44,356 bases of DNA. Origin: Clostridium sp. CAG:452 (GTDB taxonomy: Bacteria; Bacillota; Clostridia; TANB77; CAG-508). Positions 34,816 through 44,271 of this stretch are shown here, piece by piece. The notes beneath the pieces were generated by a model. That model saw only the letters and a list, made by a program, of their open reading frames with translations, had not been told where the DNA came from and did not search any database. The stretch covers positions 146,290-190,645 of the forward strand of contig FR893524.1 of NCBI GenBank assembly GCA_000434035.1, written 5' to 3'. Within the stretch, counting starts at the first letter, position 1, and every line of letters starts with the position of its first letter. The translations under genes were made by a program, and so were the position numbers.

Positions 34816-34886
34816 TCTATTAATACAAGCAATGTGGATGAACAACATCACTGACCAAAAAAATAAAATAGTGAAAGGAAAAAAAT

Positions 34887-35691
34887 ATGAAATTAAAAAG
34901 AGTTTTAAGTGGAGTAATAGGCTTCCCAATTGTTGCATTAATTTTTATATATGGGAATAAATATATAATAGATGCATTTATAGGAATAATATCAATTATA
35001 GCAATGTATGAATACTTGAAATGTTTAAGTGTGGATTATAAACCAGTAAAATGGGTAGCATATATACCATGTTTATTAATTCCATTTTTACATGTAATTC
35101 CGAAAGAATATTTGCTAACTACTATTGCAGTTTCAATATCACTAATAGTGGCATTGCTTTTTATGAAAGTGATTGCAAGTAACATGAAAACCAGTATAAG
35201 TGATATAGCAGTAACACTTTTCGGAATATGCTATATAACAGTTTTCTTATCATTTATATCAATGCTATATGGTATGGAAAATGGAAAATACTTAATTTGG
35301 TTTATTCTAATTTCTGCTTGGGGAACAGACACATTTGCATATCTTGTTGGAGTAAAATTTGGAAAACATAAATTTAGTAAAATAAGTCCTAAAAAATCAA
35401 AAGAAGGATGTGTACGGCGGAACAATTGGTGCTGTGTTGATTTCACTAATATACACCCTTTGCATAAACAAATTTGGCGGACTATCAATTTCATATTTAT
35501 ATATAGGATTAATAACAGCAGTGCTTAGCGTTTTAAGCCAAATAGGAGACTTGTCAGCATCTACATTAAAAAGAACAGAAGGAATAAAAGACTTTGGAAA
35601 TCTAATACCAGGTCATGGTGGGATTTTAGACAGAATAGATAGCATAATATTCATAGCACCATTTGCATATTTCTTGTTGAATTTATTATAA
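34887..35691 (+). CDS. cdsA: phosphatidate cytidylyltransferase, +1 recoded at CGG
   Basis: CdsA makes CDP-diacylglycerol for phospholipids and is normally essential. ATG 34887 follows AAAGGAAA. After about six membrane segments the signature KISPKKSKEGC is followed by GTA and an in-frame CGG at codon 177 (35415); the zero frame ends at 35528. Reading +1 gives VGGTIGAVLIS and then LSQIGDLSASTLKRTEGIKD and LIPGHGGILDRID, the catalytic metal site, to TAA 35689-35691. The joined protein is 267 aa, the family length. The recoded residue is the first Gly of the conserved EGxxGG stretch. A broken gene is unlikely at this essential locus unless a second copy exists. Confidence 0.9.
35415..35418 (+). 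other. +1 recoding site CGGC in cdsA
   Basis: In-frame CGG after GTA; the +1 frame reads GGC GGA ACA ATT (G-G-T-I). Confidence 0.82.
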
Positions 35692-35727
35692 AGATAAATC
35701 CAATTTTCATAAAAAAGGAGGCATAAA

Positions 35728-36993
35728 TTGGTTTCATTTTTAATTAGTGCAATAAAAATAATATTCCTATTAGGATTTTTAATATTTATACATGAAAGTG
35801 GACACTTTTTAGTGGCAAAGGCATGTAAAATAAAAGTAAAAGAATTTGCAATAGGGTTTGGCCCAACAATTTGGAAAAAACAGGGCAAAGAAACAAAATA
35901 TGCATTAAGACTTATACCACTTGGTGGATTTGTGAATATGTTAGGAGAAGAAGAACGTTCTAATGAAGAAGGTTCTTTTAGTACGGCAAGTATTCCAAAA
36001 AGAATAGCAGTAGTTTTAGCTGGTGGAGCTGTTAATATAATATTTGGACTATTAGTTTATTTTATATTAGTATCATCTAGTGGAAACTATATATCAAATA
36101 TAGTTGACTCAACACTTCCTAATTACTCTGCACAAGAAGCCGGAATAGAACAAAACGATCAAATTCTAAAAATCAATGGCAAAAAAATAAGATTAAAAAG
36201 TGACATAGATGAAGCTTTACAAAAATCAAATGGAAATGAAGTTTTAGTAACAGTTAAAAGAAATGATGATATAAAAGAGATAAAAGTAATTCCGACAAAA
36301 GAAGAAACAAAAAGTATTGGAATATACTTAGAAGCAAAAGAAGAGAATTTATCTTCTAGTATAAAAGGAGTATATTCAGAAAGTCCGGCAGAAAAAGCGG
36401 GCTTACAAGCAGAAGATAAAATAGTAAAGATAGATGGAATAGAATGCAAAGATGACCCATACAAAGTAATAGAATTAATATCTTCAAGTACGAATGAAAA
36501 GATGCTAATAGAAGTAGAAAGAAATAACCAAATAAAGAATTTTGAAATTGAACCACAAACAACAGAAACATATAAGTTAGGAATAATATTTAAAGTAGCA
36601 GAAAATACATTTGCAAATAATATATATTATGGATTTTGGGATACGACAGATTTCTCTGTTTCAATAATAGATAATTTAAAAATGCTATTTAAAGGTGAGG
36701 TAAAAGCAGATCAATTAATGGGACCAGTAGGAATATCAGAAGTGGTTTCTAAAACAGATGGAATAGTAGAATTTATATATATGTTAGCACTTATATCACT
36801 ATCATTGGGAGTAACAAACTTACTTCCATTCCCACCGCTAGATGGAGGAAAAATTGTTATTTTAATAATAGAAGCAATAAGAAGAAAACCAATGAAAGAA
36901 AATATAGAAGTGGGAATACAAATGGCAGGATTTTGTATACTTATAGGATTATCAATATTTGTAACATATAATGATATATTAAGAATATTCTAA
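35728..36993 (+). CDS. rseP: site-2 intramembrane zinc protease with two PDZ domains (RseP/RasP)
   Basis: The 421-aa protein cleaves membrane regulators within the bilayer, for example tagged anti-sigma factors. It starts at TTG 35728 after AAAGGAGG. The zinc motif HESGH is at residues 22-26 within the first membrane helix, followed by FAIGFGP. Two PDZ domains follow (EAGIEQNDQILKINGKKI at ~135-152 and EKAGLQAEDKIVKIDGIE at ~222-239). The second metal site is NLLPFPPLDGGKI in the penultimate helix. It lies between cdsA and polC, the usual Firmicutes order. Confidence 0.95.
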   Translation: MVSFLISAIKIIFLLGFLIFIHESGHFLVAKACKIKVKEFAIGFGPTIWKKQGKETKYALRLIPLGGFVNMLGEEERSNEEGSFSTASIPKRIAVVLAGGAVNIIFGLLVYFILVSSSGNYISNIVDSTLPNYSAQEAGIEQNDQILKINGKKIRLKSDIDEALQKSNGNEVLVTVKRNDDIKEIKVIPTKEETKSIGIYLEAKEENLSSSIKGVYSESPAEKAGLQAEDKIVKIDGIECKDDPYKVIELISSSTNEKMLIEVERNNQIKNFEIEPQTTETYKLGIIFKVAENTFANNIYYGFWDTTDFSVSIIDNLKMLFKGEVKADQLMGPVGISEVVSKTDGIVEFIYMLALISLSLGVTNLLPFPPLDGGKIVILIIEAIRRKPMKENIEVGIQMAGFCILIGLSIFVTYNDILRIF

Positions 36994-37022
36994 ATGAACA
37001 CATTAACGGAAGGATGAAAAGG

Positions 37023-40000
37023 ATGTCAAACATAGTAAAAGACGTTTTTAAAGATTATAAAGGACAAGGAAATATATTAGAAGCACAAATAGAAAACATA
37101 AATCTATTCAAGAAAAGTAAAAAAATAGAAATAAAACTATTAACAGAAAAACAAATAAAAATTCAAGAAATATCAAGTTTTGAAGAATATTTAAAAACAA
37201 GATTTCAAATACAAAAAGTAGAACTTTATATCGAATTTGGTGAAAAAGGGGTCAGACCCCTTTTTCACCAACAGCTTGCAAATGACTGGAAAGACATAAT
37301 TGGCTACATTTCTAAAAAGTTTCCATTAACAAAAGCCATTTTAAATACTAGCACAGTTGAAGTGGAAGATAATAAGGTAATTGTTGATTTAAAAACAAAA
37401 AGTGCAGATTTTTTACATTCTTATGAGATAGACAAAGAGATAGAACAAGTAGTAAACAATTTATATGGTATAAAATGTAAAGTAATATATAAAGAGAATG
37501 TTACAGAAGAGACAATAAAAAAACAAGAAGAATATTTGGAAAACTTACAAAAAGAAGCATGCCAAGATTTAATTAATGAAATAAGTATGCAAGAAGAAAT
37601 GGTAGTAGAAAATGTTCCAGACCCAGAGAAAGAGGAACAAGAAGAAAAGACTCCATTAATTTTTGGAAGAACAGATAAAATAAAAGAACAAATAGTAAAA
37701 ATTGAAGATTTAACACCAGACTATGGAAGAGTTGCAATAGAAGGAAAGGTAATTAGTACAGATGCAAGAGAACTAAAAAATGGAAAAACACTTGCTATGT
37801 TTAATATATATGATGGAACAAGTACAATAACTTGTAAATCATTCGTAGAAGCCGAAAAAGCAACAACTGTTTTGCAAAGATTAAAAGAAGCAAAAAGATT
37901 AAAAATATCTGGGAATGCACAATATGATAACTTTGCTAAAGAACTAGGAGTAATTGCAAATATAATTATAGAAATGCCAGATATAGAAGTTATTAGAAGA
38001 AAAGATAATGCAAAAGAAAAAAGAGTTGAATTGCATTTACATACTCAAATGAGCCAAATGGATGGAGTAAGTAGTGCAACAGATTTAATAAAAAGGGCAA
38101 GTAATTGGGGAATGAAATCAATTGCAATTACAGACCACGGAGTTGTACAAGCTTTCCCAGAGGCAAAAAAAGCAGCAGATAAATATGGAATAAAAGTAGT
38201 ATATGGAGTTGAGGCATATCTTGTTCCAGATGACAATGCAGTTGACTTATCAAATGGAATGGATAATGAATATATAGTTCTAGATATAGAAACAACAGGA
38301 CTTTCTTTTAGGACAGAAAAGATAACAGAAATTGGTGCAGTAAGAGTAAAAGATGGAGAAATTGTAGACACATTTGAATGCTTTGTAAATCCAGAAATAC
38401 CAATTCCACAAAAAATAGTAGAAATAACACATATTACAGACGATATGGTAAAAGATGCAGAAACAATAGATAAGGTTATGCCTAAATTTCTAGAATTTAT
38501 AGGAGATTTAAAGCTAGTTGCACACAATGCAGATTTTGACGTTGGATTTTTAAAATACAATGCAGAAGAACTAGGACTTACAATGGATAACGAATACATA
38601 GATAGTTTGGCATTATCTAGACAATTATTCCCAGATTTTAAAAAACATAAATTAGGAATAATTGCAGAAAAGCTAGGCATTAAAGTAGAAAATGCACATA
38701 GAGCTTTAGACGATGTAAAAACATTGGTAAAAGTATTTTTAAAAATGCTAGAAATACAAGCAGAAGAACCAAAAAAAGGTAGAGGTAAGAAAAAAGAAGA
38801 AAAGAAAGAATTATATAAAACACTTCCTTCATATCATGCAATAATACTTGTAAAAAATCTTAAAGGTTTAAGAAATTTATATGAATTAATATCAGTTTCA
38901 CATTTGAATTATTTCTATAAGAAACCACGTATTTTAACAAGTGTGCTAGAAAAATATAAAGAAGGTTTAATACTAGGTAGCGCATGCGAACAAGGAGAAT
39001 TATATAGAGCGATTGTTGCAGGAAAATCAGAAGAGGAAATAGAAAGAATTGCAAAAAGATATGATTATTTAGAAATACAACCACTAGGAAACAATGAATT
39101 TATGCTAAGAAACGGAACAGTTGGAAGTAAAGAAGAATTACAAGACATAAATAGAAAAATAGTTGAATTAGGTGATAAACTTGGCAAAAAAACTGTTGCA
39201 ACATGCGATGTTCACTTTTTAGACCCAGAAGATGAAATATATAGAAGAATTTTAATGGCAGGACAAGGCTTTTCAGATGCAGACGAACAAGCTCCATTAT
39301 ACTTAAGAACAACAGAAGAAATGCTAAAAGAATTTGAATACTTAGGCAGAGAAAAAGCATACGAAGTTGTTGTTACAAATACAAACTATGTTTCAGATTT
39401 GTGTGAAGAAATAAGCCCAATATCACCAGAAAAATGTCCACCAGTATTAGAAAATGCAGAAAGAGATATTCAAGATATTTGTACAAGCAAAGCAAAAGAA
39501 TTATATGGAGATCCACTTCCTCAAGTGGTACAAGATAGATTAAAAAGAGAACTAGACTCAATTATAAAAAATGGATTCTCAACATTGTATATAATTGCTC
39601 AAAGGCTAGTTTGGAAATCAAATGAAGATGGATATTTGGTAGGTTCCAGAGGATCTGTTGGCTCTTCGTTTGTTGCAAATATGCTTGGAATTACAGAAGT
39701 AAACTCACTTCCACCACATTATAGATGTCCAAACTGCAAATATTCAGACTTTAATGATTATGGAATAAAAAACGGAGTCGATTTACCAGATAAAATATGT
39801 CCTAAATGTGGAGCAAAACTATTTAAAGATGGAATGGATATACCATTTGAAACATTCTTGGGATTTAATGGAGATAAAGAGCCTGATATAGACTTAAACT
39901 TCTCTGGAGAATATCAATCAAAAATACATAGATATGCAGAAGTAATATTTGGAAAAGGAAAAACATTTAAGGCTGGAACAGTTGGTACAATAGCAGATAA

Positions 40001-41331
40001 AACAGCATTTGGATATGTAAAAAATTATTTTGAAGAAAGAAATATTCCTGTTACAAATGCAGAAATTTCAAGAATAGTTATGGGATGTACAGGGGTTAAA
40101 AGAACAACAGGACAACATCCAGGAGGAATTATAGTTGTACCACATGGTAGAGAAATATATGAATTTACTCCAGTGCAACATCCAGCAGATGACCCAAATT
40201 CGGATATTATAACAACACACTTTGACTATCACTCAATAGATAAAAATCTACTTAAACTAGATATGCTTGGACACGACGATCCAACAGTTATAAGAATGCT
40301 TCAAGACTTAACAGGAGTTGACCCCAAAACAATTCCACTAGACGACAAAAAAACAATGAGCCTATTTACATCAACAAAAGCACTGGGCGTAGAACCAGAA
40401 CAAATAGGTTCAAAAACAGGTTCATTTGGAATACCAGAGTTTGGAACAAAGTTCGTAAGAGGAATGCTTGAAGAAACAAAACCAACAACATTTGAGGAAC
40501 TAATAAGAATATCTCGGATTATCGCATGGTACAGATGTGTGGCTTAACAATGCAGAAACTTTAATAAAAGAAGGAAAAGCTACATTAAGTGATGCAATAT
40601 GTACAAGAGACGATATAATGACATATTTAATAAAAAAAGGATTAGATCCAAACCATTCATTTAAAATAATGGAAGCAGTTCGTAAAGGAAAAGTAGCAAA
40701 AGGTGCAGAACCAAAATGGGAAGAATACAAAGAAGAAATGAGAGAACACAATGTACCAGAATGGTATATAGATTCTTGCCAAAAAATAAAATATATGTTC
40801 CCAAAAGCACACGCTGTGGCGTATGTAACAATGGCGTTTAGAATAGCATGGTTTAAAGTTAACTACCCACTTGCATATTACTGTGCATATTTTAGCATAA
40901 GGGCAGATGACTTTGACAGTGAACTTATGATATATGGAAAAGAAAAAGTAAAAGCAAAAATGAAAGAACTAGAAAAACTAGGAAATGGTATGTCAGTAAA
41001 AGAAAAAGGTGTATATACAATATTAGAAATTGTACTAGAAATGTATGAAAGAGGTTTTAAATTTTTACCAATAGACTTATACAAATCACACAGCAATAAA
41101 TTCCAAATAGAAGATGGAGCAATCCGTCCACCACTTTCTAGTATACCAGGGCTAGGAGGAGTAGCGGCAGAAAGTATATACAATGCAGTGCAAGCAGAAC
41201 ATGGAAAATTTATGTCAATAGATGATTTCCAGATAAAATCTAAAGCAGGAAAATCAGTAATAGAAATGCTTACAAAATTTGGGTGCTTTGAAGGAATGAG
41301 CAAAAGTAATCAGCTTAGTTTATTTGGATAA
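37023..41331 (+). CDS. polC: DNA polymerase III alpha subunit PolC, +1 recoded at CGG
   Basis: PolC is the replicative polymerase of low-GC Gram-positives. ATG 37023 is better spaced from GGAAGG than ATG 37014. In order: N-terminal domain, OB-fold (~215-310), PHP domain (ELHLHTQMSQMDG), DEDD proofreading exonuclease (YIVLDIETTGLSF), palm and fingers with a zinc-binding insert (YRCPNC...ICPKC) and PDIDLNFSGEYQ. An in-frame CGG at codon 1165 (40515) leads to a stop at 40545-40547. Reading +1 gives ISGLSHGTDVWLNNAETLI, the canonical sequence, through to TAA 41329-41331. The joined length is 1435 aa, the family norm. A 35-bp palindrome lies in the coding N-terminal part. Confidence 0.93.
37237..37271. 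repeat. 35-bp perfect palindrome inside polC
   Basis: TTGGTGAAAAAGGGGTC and GACCCCTTTTTCACCAA flank one central A. It is read in frame as part of FGEKGVRPLFHQQ. The GGGGTCAGACCCC core is a dispersed repeat type I know from other bacterial intergenic regions. Confidence 0.9.
40515..40518 (+). other. +1 recoding site CGGA in polC
   Basis: In-frame CGG after TCT; the +1 frame reads GGA TTA TCG CAT GGT (G-L-S-H-G). Confidence 0.85.
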
Positions 41332-41419
41332 AAACAAAAAAACATTGACATGAGGAAAAACAACATATAAAATAATGTGTGTACAAAGAAAGAAGAAAAA
41401 CCACAAAGGAGGAAAACAA

Positions 41420-42215
41420 ATGAAAAACAAAAAGCGGAATCACATTAATAGCATTAATAATAACAATAATTGTAATGCTAATATTAGTAGGAGTAACGGT
41501 GACTGTTGCAATTAACGGAGGACTATTTGAAAAAACAAAAGAAGGAGCAAAAGGAACAACAATAGAAAGAGTAAAAGAACAAATAACAGCAGACATAGTA
41601 ACAAAAATTGCGGACAAAGAAGGAGAAAAAATAACTAAAAATGACTTTAAGCAAATAGTTGAACCTAAATATGGAACAATAGATGGAAGTGGAGAAAATT
41701 TAATTTTAAAAGATAAAAATTACACTATTCCATTAACAGAAATTTGGAATGATTTTGACGGATTAAAAATAAATGATCATGGATATTATGAAAATTGTAT
41801 ATATGGAACAGAAATATATAAAAAATATAGACAATATTTTACAAAAGAACAACAAGAAGAATTAGATCAATACCTACCCGACTTTGAAACAAAGATATAC
41901 TATGCATATAATGGAGGTATACAAGGAGGAGTGAATAATAAAGAAGATATTCCTGATAATAAATGGTATAGCAGTGAAGAGTCTCTACAAAAAATAAAAA
42001 CTGCGTATTTTGCAGTTTTTAAAGGCACAGAGATGTATCTATATTATGTTTTTGATACAGAAACTGGTAAAGGAGCAGGATATTCAAATATGATAAATTA
42101 TAAAAAAGATAAAATAAGAAAAGGTGTGTTATACCAAGAGGACCGCGGATATAATTGGTGTAGTTTTTTTGAAAATGAAGGCAAAGATTTCTATTTTATA
42201 ATGTTGGGCTCATAA
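41420..42215 (+). CDS. type IV prepilin-like protein, +1 recoded at CGG
   Basis: ATG 41420 follows AAAGGAGG. The first codons read MKNKK, then an in-frame CGG at codon 6 (41435); the zero frame stops at 41513. Reading +1 gives MKNKK-GITLIALIITIIVML, a class III signal peptide in which Gly6 is the residue before the prepilin-peptidase cleavage site, followed by the hydrophobic N-terminal helix. The mature part is ~258 residues, with a beta-rich C-terminal half (YENCIYGTEIYKKYRQYF, IYYAYNGGIQGG, GYNWCSFFENEGKDFYF). It is probably a surface or pseudopilin protein; no assembly genes are in the window. The total is 264 aa with the shift. Confidence 0.85.
41435..41438 (+). other. +1 recoding site CGGA in the prepilin gene
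   Basis: In-frame CGG after AAG; the +1 frame reads GGA ATC ACA TTA (G-I-T-L). Confidence 0.82.
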
Positions 42216-42240
42216 TATGATATAAAAATTAAATAATTTA

Positions 42241-42280
42241 GAAAGAACTAAGAAAAACAATTCTTGGTTCTTTCTTTTCT
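42241..42280 (+). terminator. rho-independent terminator
   Basis: GAAAGAAC..AAGAA pairs with TTCTT..GGTTCTTTC, followed by TTTTC. Confidence 0.8.
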
Positions 42281-42358
42281 TTCTACAAAACTAGACAAAT
42301 TTTTTGAAATTTGATATAGTTCATAATAAGTTCATATTTATTTGATAAGATAACCAAG

Positions 42359-42425
42359 ATTAGAAGTGGCACTAAAAATATATCCAAGCATCATCCCCTT
42401 TTGAGTATATATTGCCACTTCTAAT
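42359..42425. promoter_or_regulatory. inverted repeat upstream of the two-component genes
   Basis: ATTAGAAGTGGCA (42359-42371) and TGCCACTTCTAAT (42413-42425) are perfect 13-bp arms around 41 bases that contain further weak pairing (AAATATAT/ATATATT) and a CCCC run. It ends 21 bases before the response-regulator start. It could be a structured leader or a two-site operator. Confidence 0.55.
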
Positions 42426-42446
42426 ACGGCCAAAAGAGGTGGAAAA

Positions 42447-43130
42447 ATGTTTAAAATATTAGTAGTAGAAGATGACAAAAATTTAAGAAAATTAATAACT
42501 ACATATTTACGAAAAAACGAATATATCACATATGAAGCCACAAATGGGGAAGAAGCATTAGAGGTTATAGATACAAATTACATAGATTTAATAATTAGTG
42601 ATATTATGATGGAAAAAATGGATGGCTATGAACTTACAAAGTCTTTAAGAGAAGCAAATTATACTATTCCAATTTTGTTAGTTACAGCAAAGTCTACAAT
42701 AGAAGATAAAAGAGAAGGATTTTTGCTAGGAGCAGATGACTATATGGTAAAGCCAATAGATATGGAAGAATTGCTACTTAGAGTTAAAGTATTACTAAAA
42801 AGAGCAAATGCTGCAAATGAAAAGAAACTTATAATAGGAAACTTAGTATTAGACTACAAACAAATGTCGGTAACATATAAAGGAAAAAACTATCAACTAA
42901 CACAAAAGGAATTCTTGCTATTATACAAATTTTTAAGTACTCCAGACACCATTTTTACAAGGCAAGAACTAATAGAAGAAATATGGGGATTAGATAATGA
43001 ATCAGATTTTAGAACAGTTGATGTCCACATAAAAAGAATAAGAGAAAAATTGAGTGATATAAAAGAGTTTGAGATTTTGACAATTAGAGGAATAGGCTAT
43101 AAAGCAATAATAACAAAAAATAATTTATAA
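42447..43130 (+). CDS. OmpR/PhoB-type response regulator
   Basis: The 227-aa DNA-binding regulator has a receiver domain (VVEDDKNLRKL at the acidic pocket, phospho-aspartate in LIISDIMMEKMDGYEL near residue 51, LLVTAKS, GADDYMVKPI with the conserved lysine) and a winged-helix output domain (LTQKEFLLLYKFLSTPDTIF, then TRQELIEEIWG and TVDVHIKRIREKL). ATG 42447 follows AGAGGTGG. The histidine kinase begins 12 bases after its stop, so the two form one operon. The signal is unknown. Confidence 0.95.
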   Translation: MFKILVVEDDKNLRKLITTYLRKNEYITYEATNGEEALEVIDTNYIDLIISDIMMEKMDGYELTKSLREANYTIPILLVTAKSTIEDKREGFLLGADDYMVKPIDMEELLLRVKVLLKRANAANEKKLIIGNLVLDYKQMSVTYKGKNYQLTQKEFLLLYKFLSTPDTIFTRQELIEEIWGLDNESDFRTVDVHIKRIREKLSDIKEFEILTIRGIGYKAIITKNNL

Positions 43131-43141
43131 AGGAATTAAAA

Positions 43142-44251
43142 ATGTTTACAAAACTTTTTACAACAATATTTGGAAAAAAGGAATCAATACAAAGAAGGAT
43201 TATAAAAACAGCAATATTATATATTTTAATTGTTATTGCAATTGCTGCTTTTCTTTTTTATGTATTTGTACAAAGATCTATCAATATAAAACTTATTGAA
43301 ATCAATGAACAACAAGGACAATCAATAAAAGATTTACTTAATATTTCTAGCAGGAGCATTAGGGTATCTATAGTTAGTATATTGTTAATAACCATAGCTT
43401 TAATGCAAAACATATCAAGAAAAATAGTAAATCCAATAAAAAAAATAACTGATGCAACAAAAAAAGTAGCTTCAGGAGATTTTACTATAGAACTAGAAAC
43501 AAAAAGAGATGACGAAATAGGAGAACTAACACACAATTTCAACAAAATGGTAAAAGAATTAAATAGTATTGAATGCTTGCAAAAAGATTTTATTAATAAT
43601 GTATCACATGAGATAAAAACGCCAATTAGTTCTATACAGGGATTTGCAAAACTTTTGGAAGCTGATGATTTAAGCAAGGAAGAAAGAAAAGAATATGCAG
43701 AAATTATAAAAGAAGAATCGGATAGACTTCTATATTTATCTACAAACATCCTAAAACTTGCAAAACTGGAAAACCAAGAAAGAATAATGAATAAAACAAA
43801 ATTTAATATAGCAGAGCAGATAAGAAGAACAATAAGTGTATTAGAACCAAAATGGAAAGAAAAAAATATTAAGTTTAATGTAAGCTTAAAAGAACAGGAA
43901 TTTTGGGGCGAAAAGGACTTAATGTATCAAGTTTGGATGAACATAATAGAAAACAGTATAAAGTTCTCCAAACAAGATGGGCAAATAGATGTAAAAATGA
44001 AAACAAATCAAGACAGCATTATTGTAGAAATAAAAGATTATGGAATTGGAATGGAAGAAGAAGAGGCTAAAAAGATATTTGATAGATTTTATCAAGTAGA
44101 TAAATCACATACCAAGCCAGGAGCTGGTCTAGGAATGACAATTGCTAAAAGAATTGTTGAACTATCAGACGGAAAAATAGAAGTAAAAAGTAAATTGAAC
44201 GAAAGCACAACATTTATAGTAACATTACCGAGTAAATTGGAATTTGTGTGA
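43142..44251 (+). CDS. sensor histidine kinase
   Basis: The 369-aa membrane kinase has two hydrophobic segments (about 25-45 and 76-90) with a very short extracellular loop, a HAMP domain (NPIKKITDATKKVASGDFTI), HisKA with the phosphoacceptor in NNVSHEIKTPISSI near residue 154, and an HATPase domain (N box MNIIENSIKFS, G1 KDYGIGM, F box IFDRFYQVDKS, G2 GAGLGMTIAKRI). The short loop suggests sensing within or near the membrane. It is partnered with the upstream response regulator. ATG 43142 follows AAAGGA. Confidence 0.95.
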   Translation: MFTKLFTTIFGKKESIQRRIIKTAILYILIVIAIAAFLFYVFVQRSINIKLIEINEQQGQSIKDLLNISSRSIRVSIVSILLITIALMQNISRKIVNPIKKITDATKKVASGDFTIELETKRDDEIGELTHNFNKMVKELNSIECLQKDFINNVSHEIKTPISSIQGFAKLLEADDLSKEERKEYAEIIKEESDRLLYLSTNILKLAKLENQERIMNKTKFNIAEQIRRTISVLEPKWKEKNIKFNVSLKEQEFWGEKDLMYQVWMNIIENSIKFSKQDGQIDVKMKTNQDSIIVEIKDYGIGMEEEEAKKIFDRFYQVDKSHTKPGAGLGMTIAKRIVELSDGKIEVKSKLNESTTFIVTLPSKLEFV

Positions 44252-44271
44252 ATGAATTTATTTTTGGGTCT

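Noticed and set aside
35418..35420. Second CGG adjacent to the cdsA shift site as an additional recoding site
   Set aside because: After the first +1 skip this triplet is read as GGC GGA, so it is never in frame.
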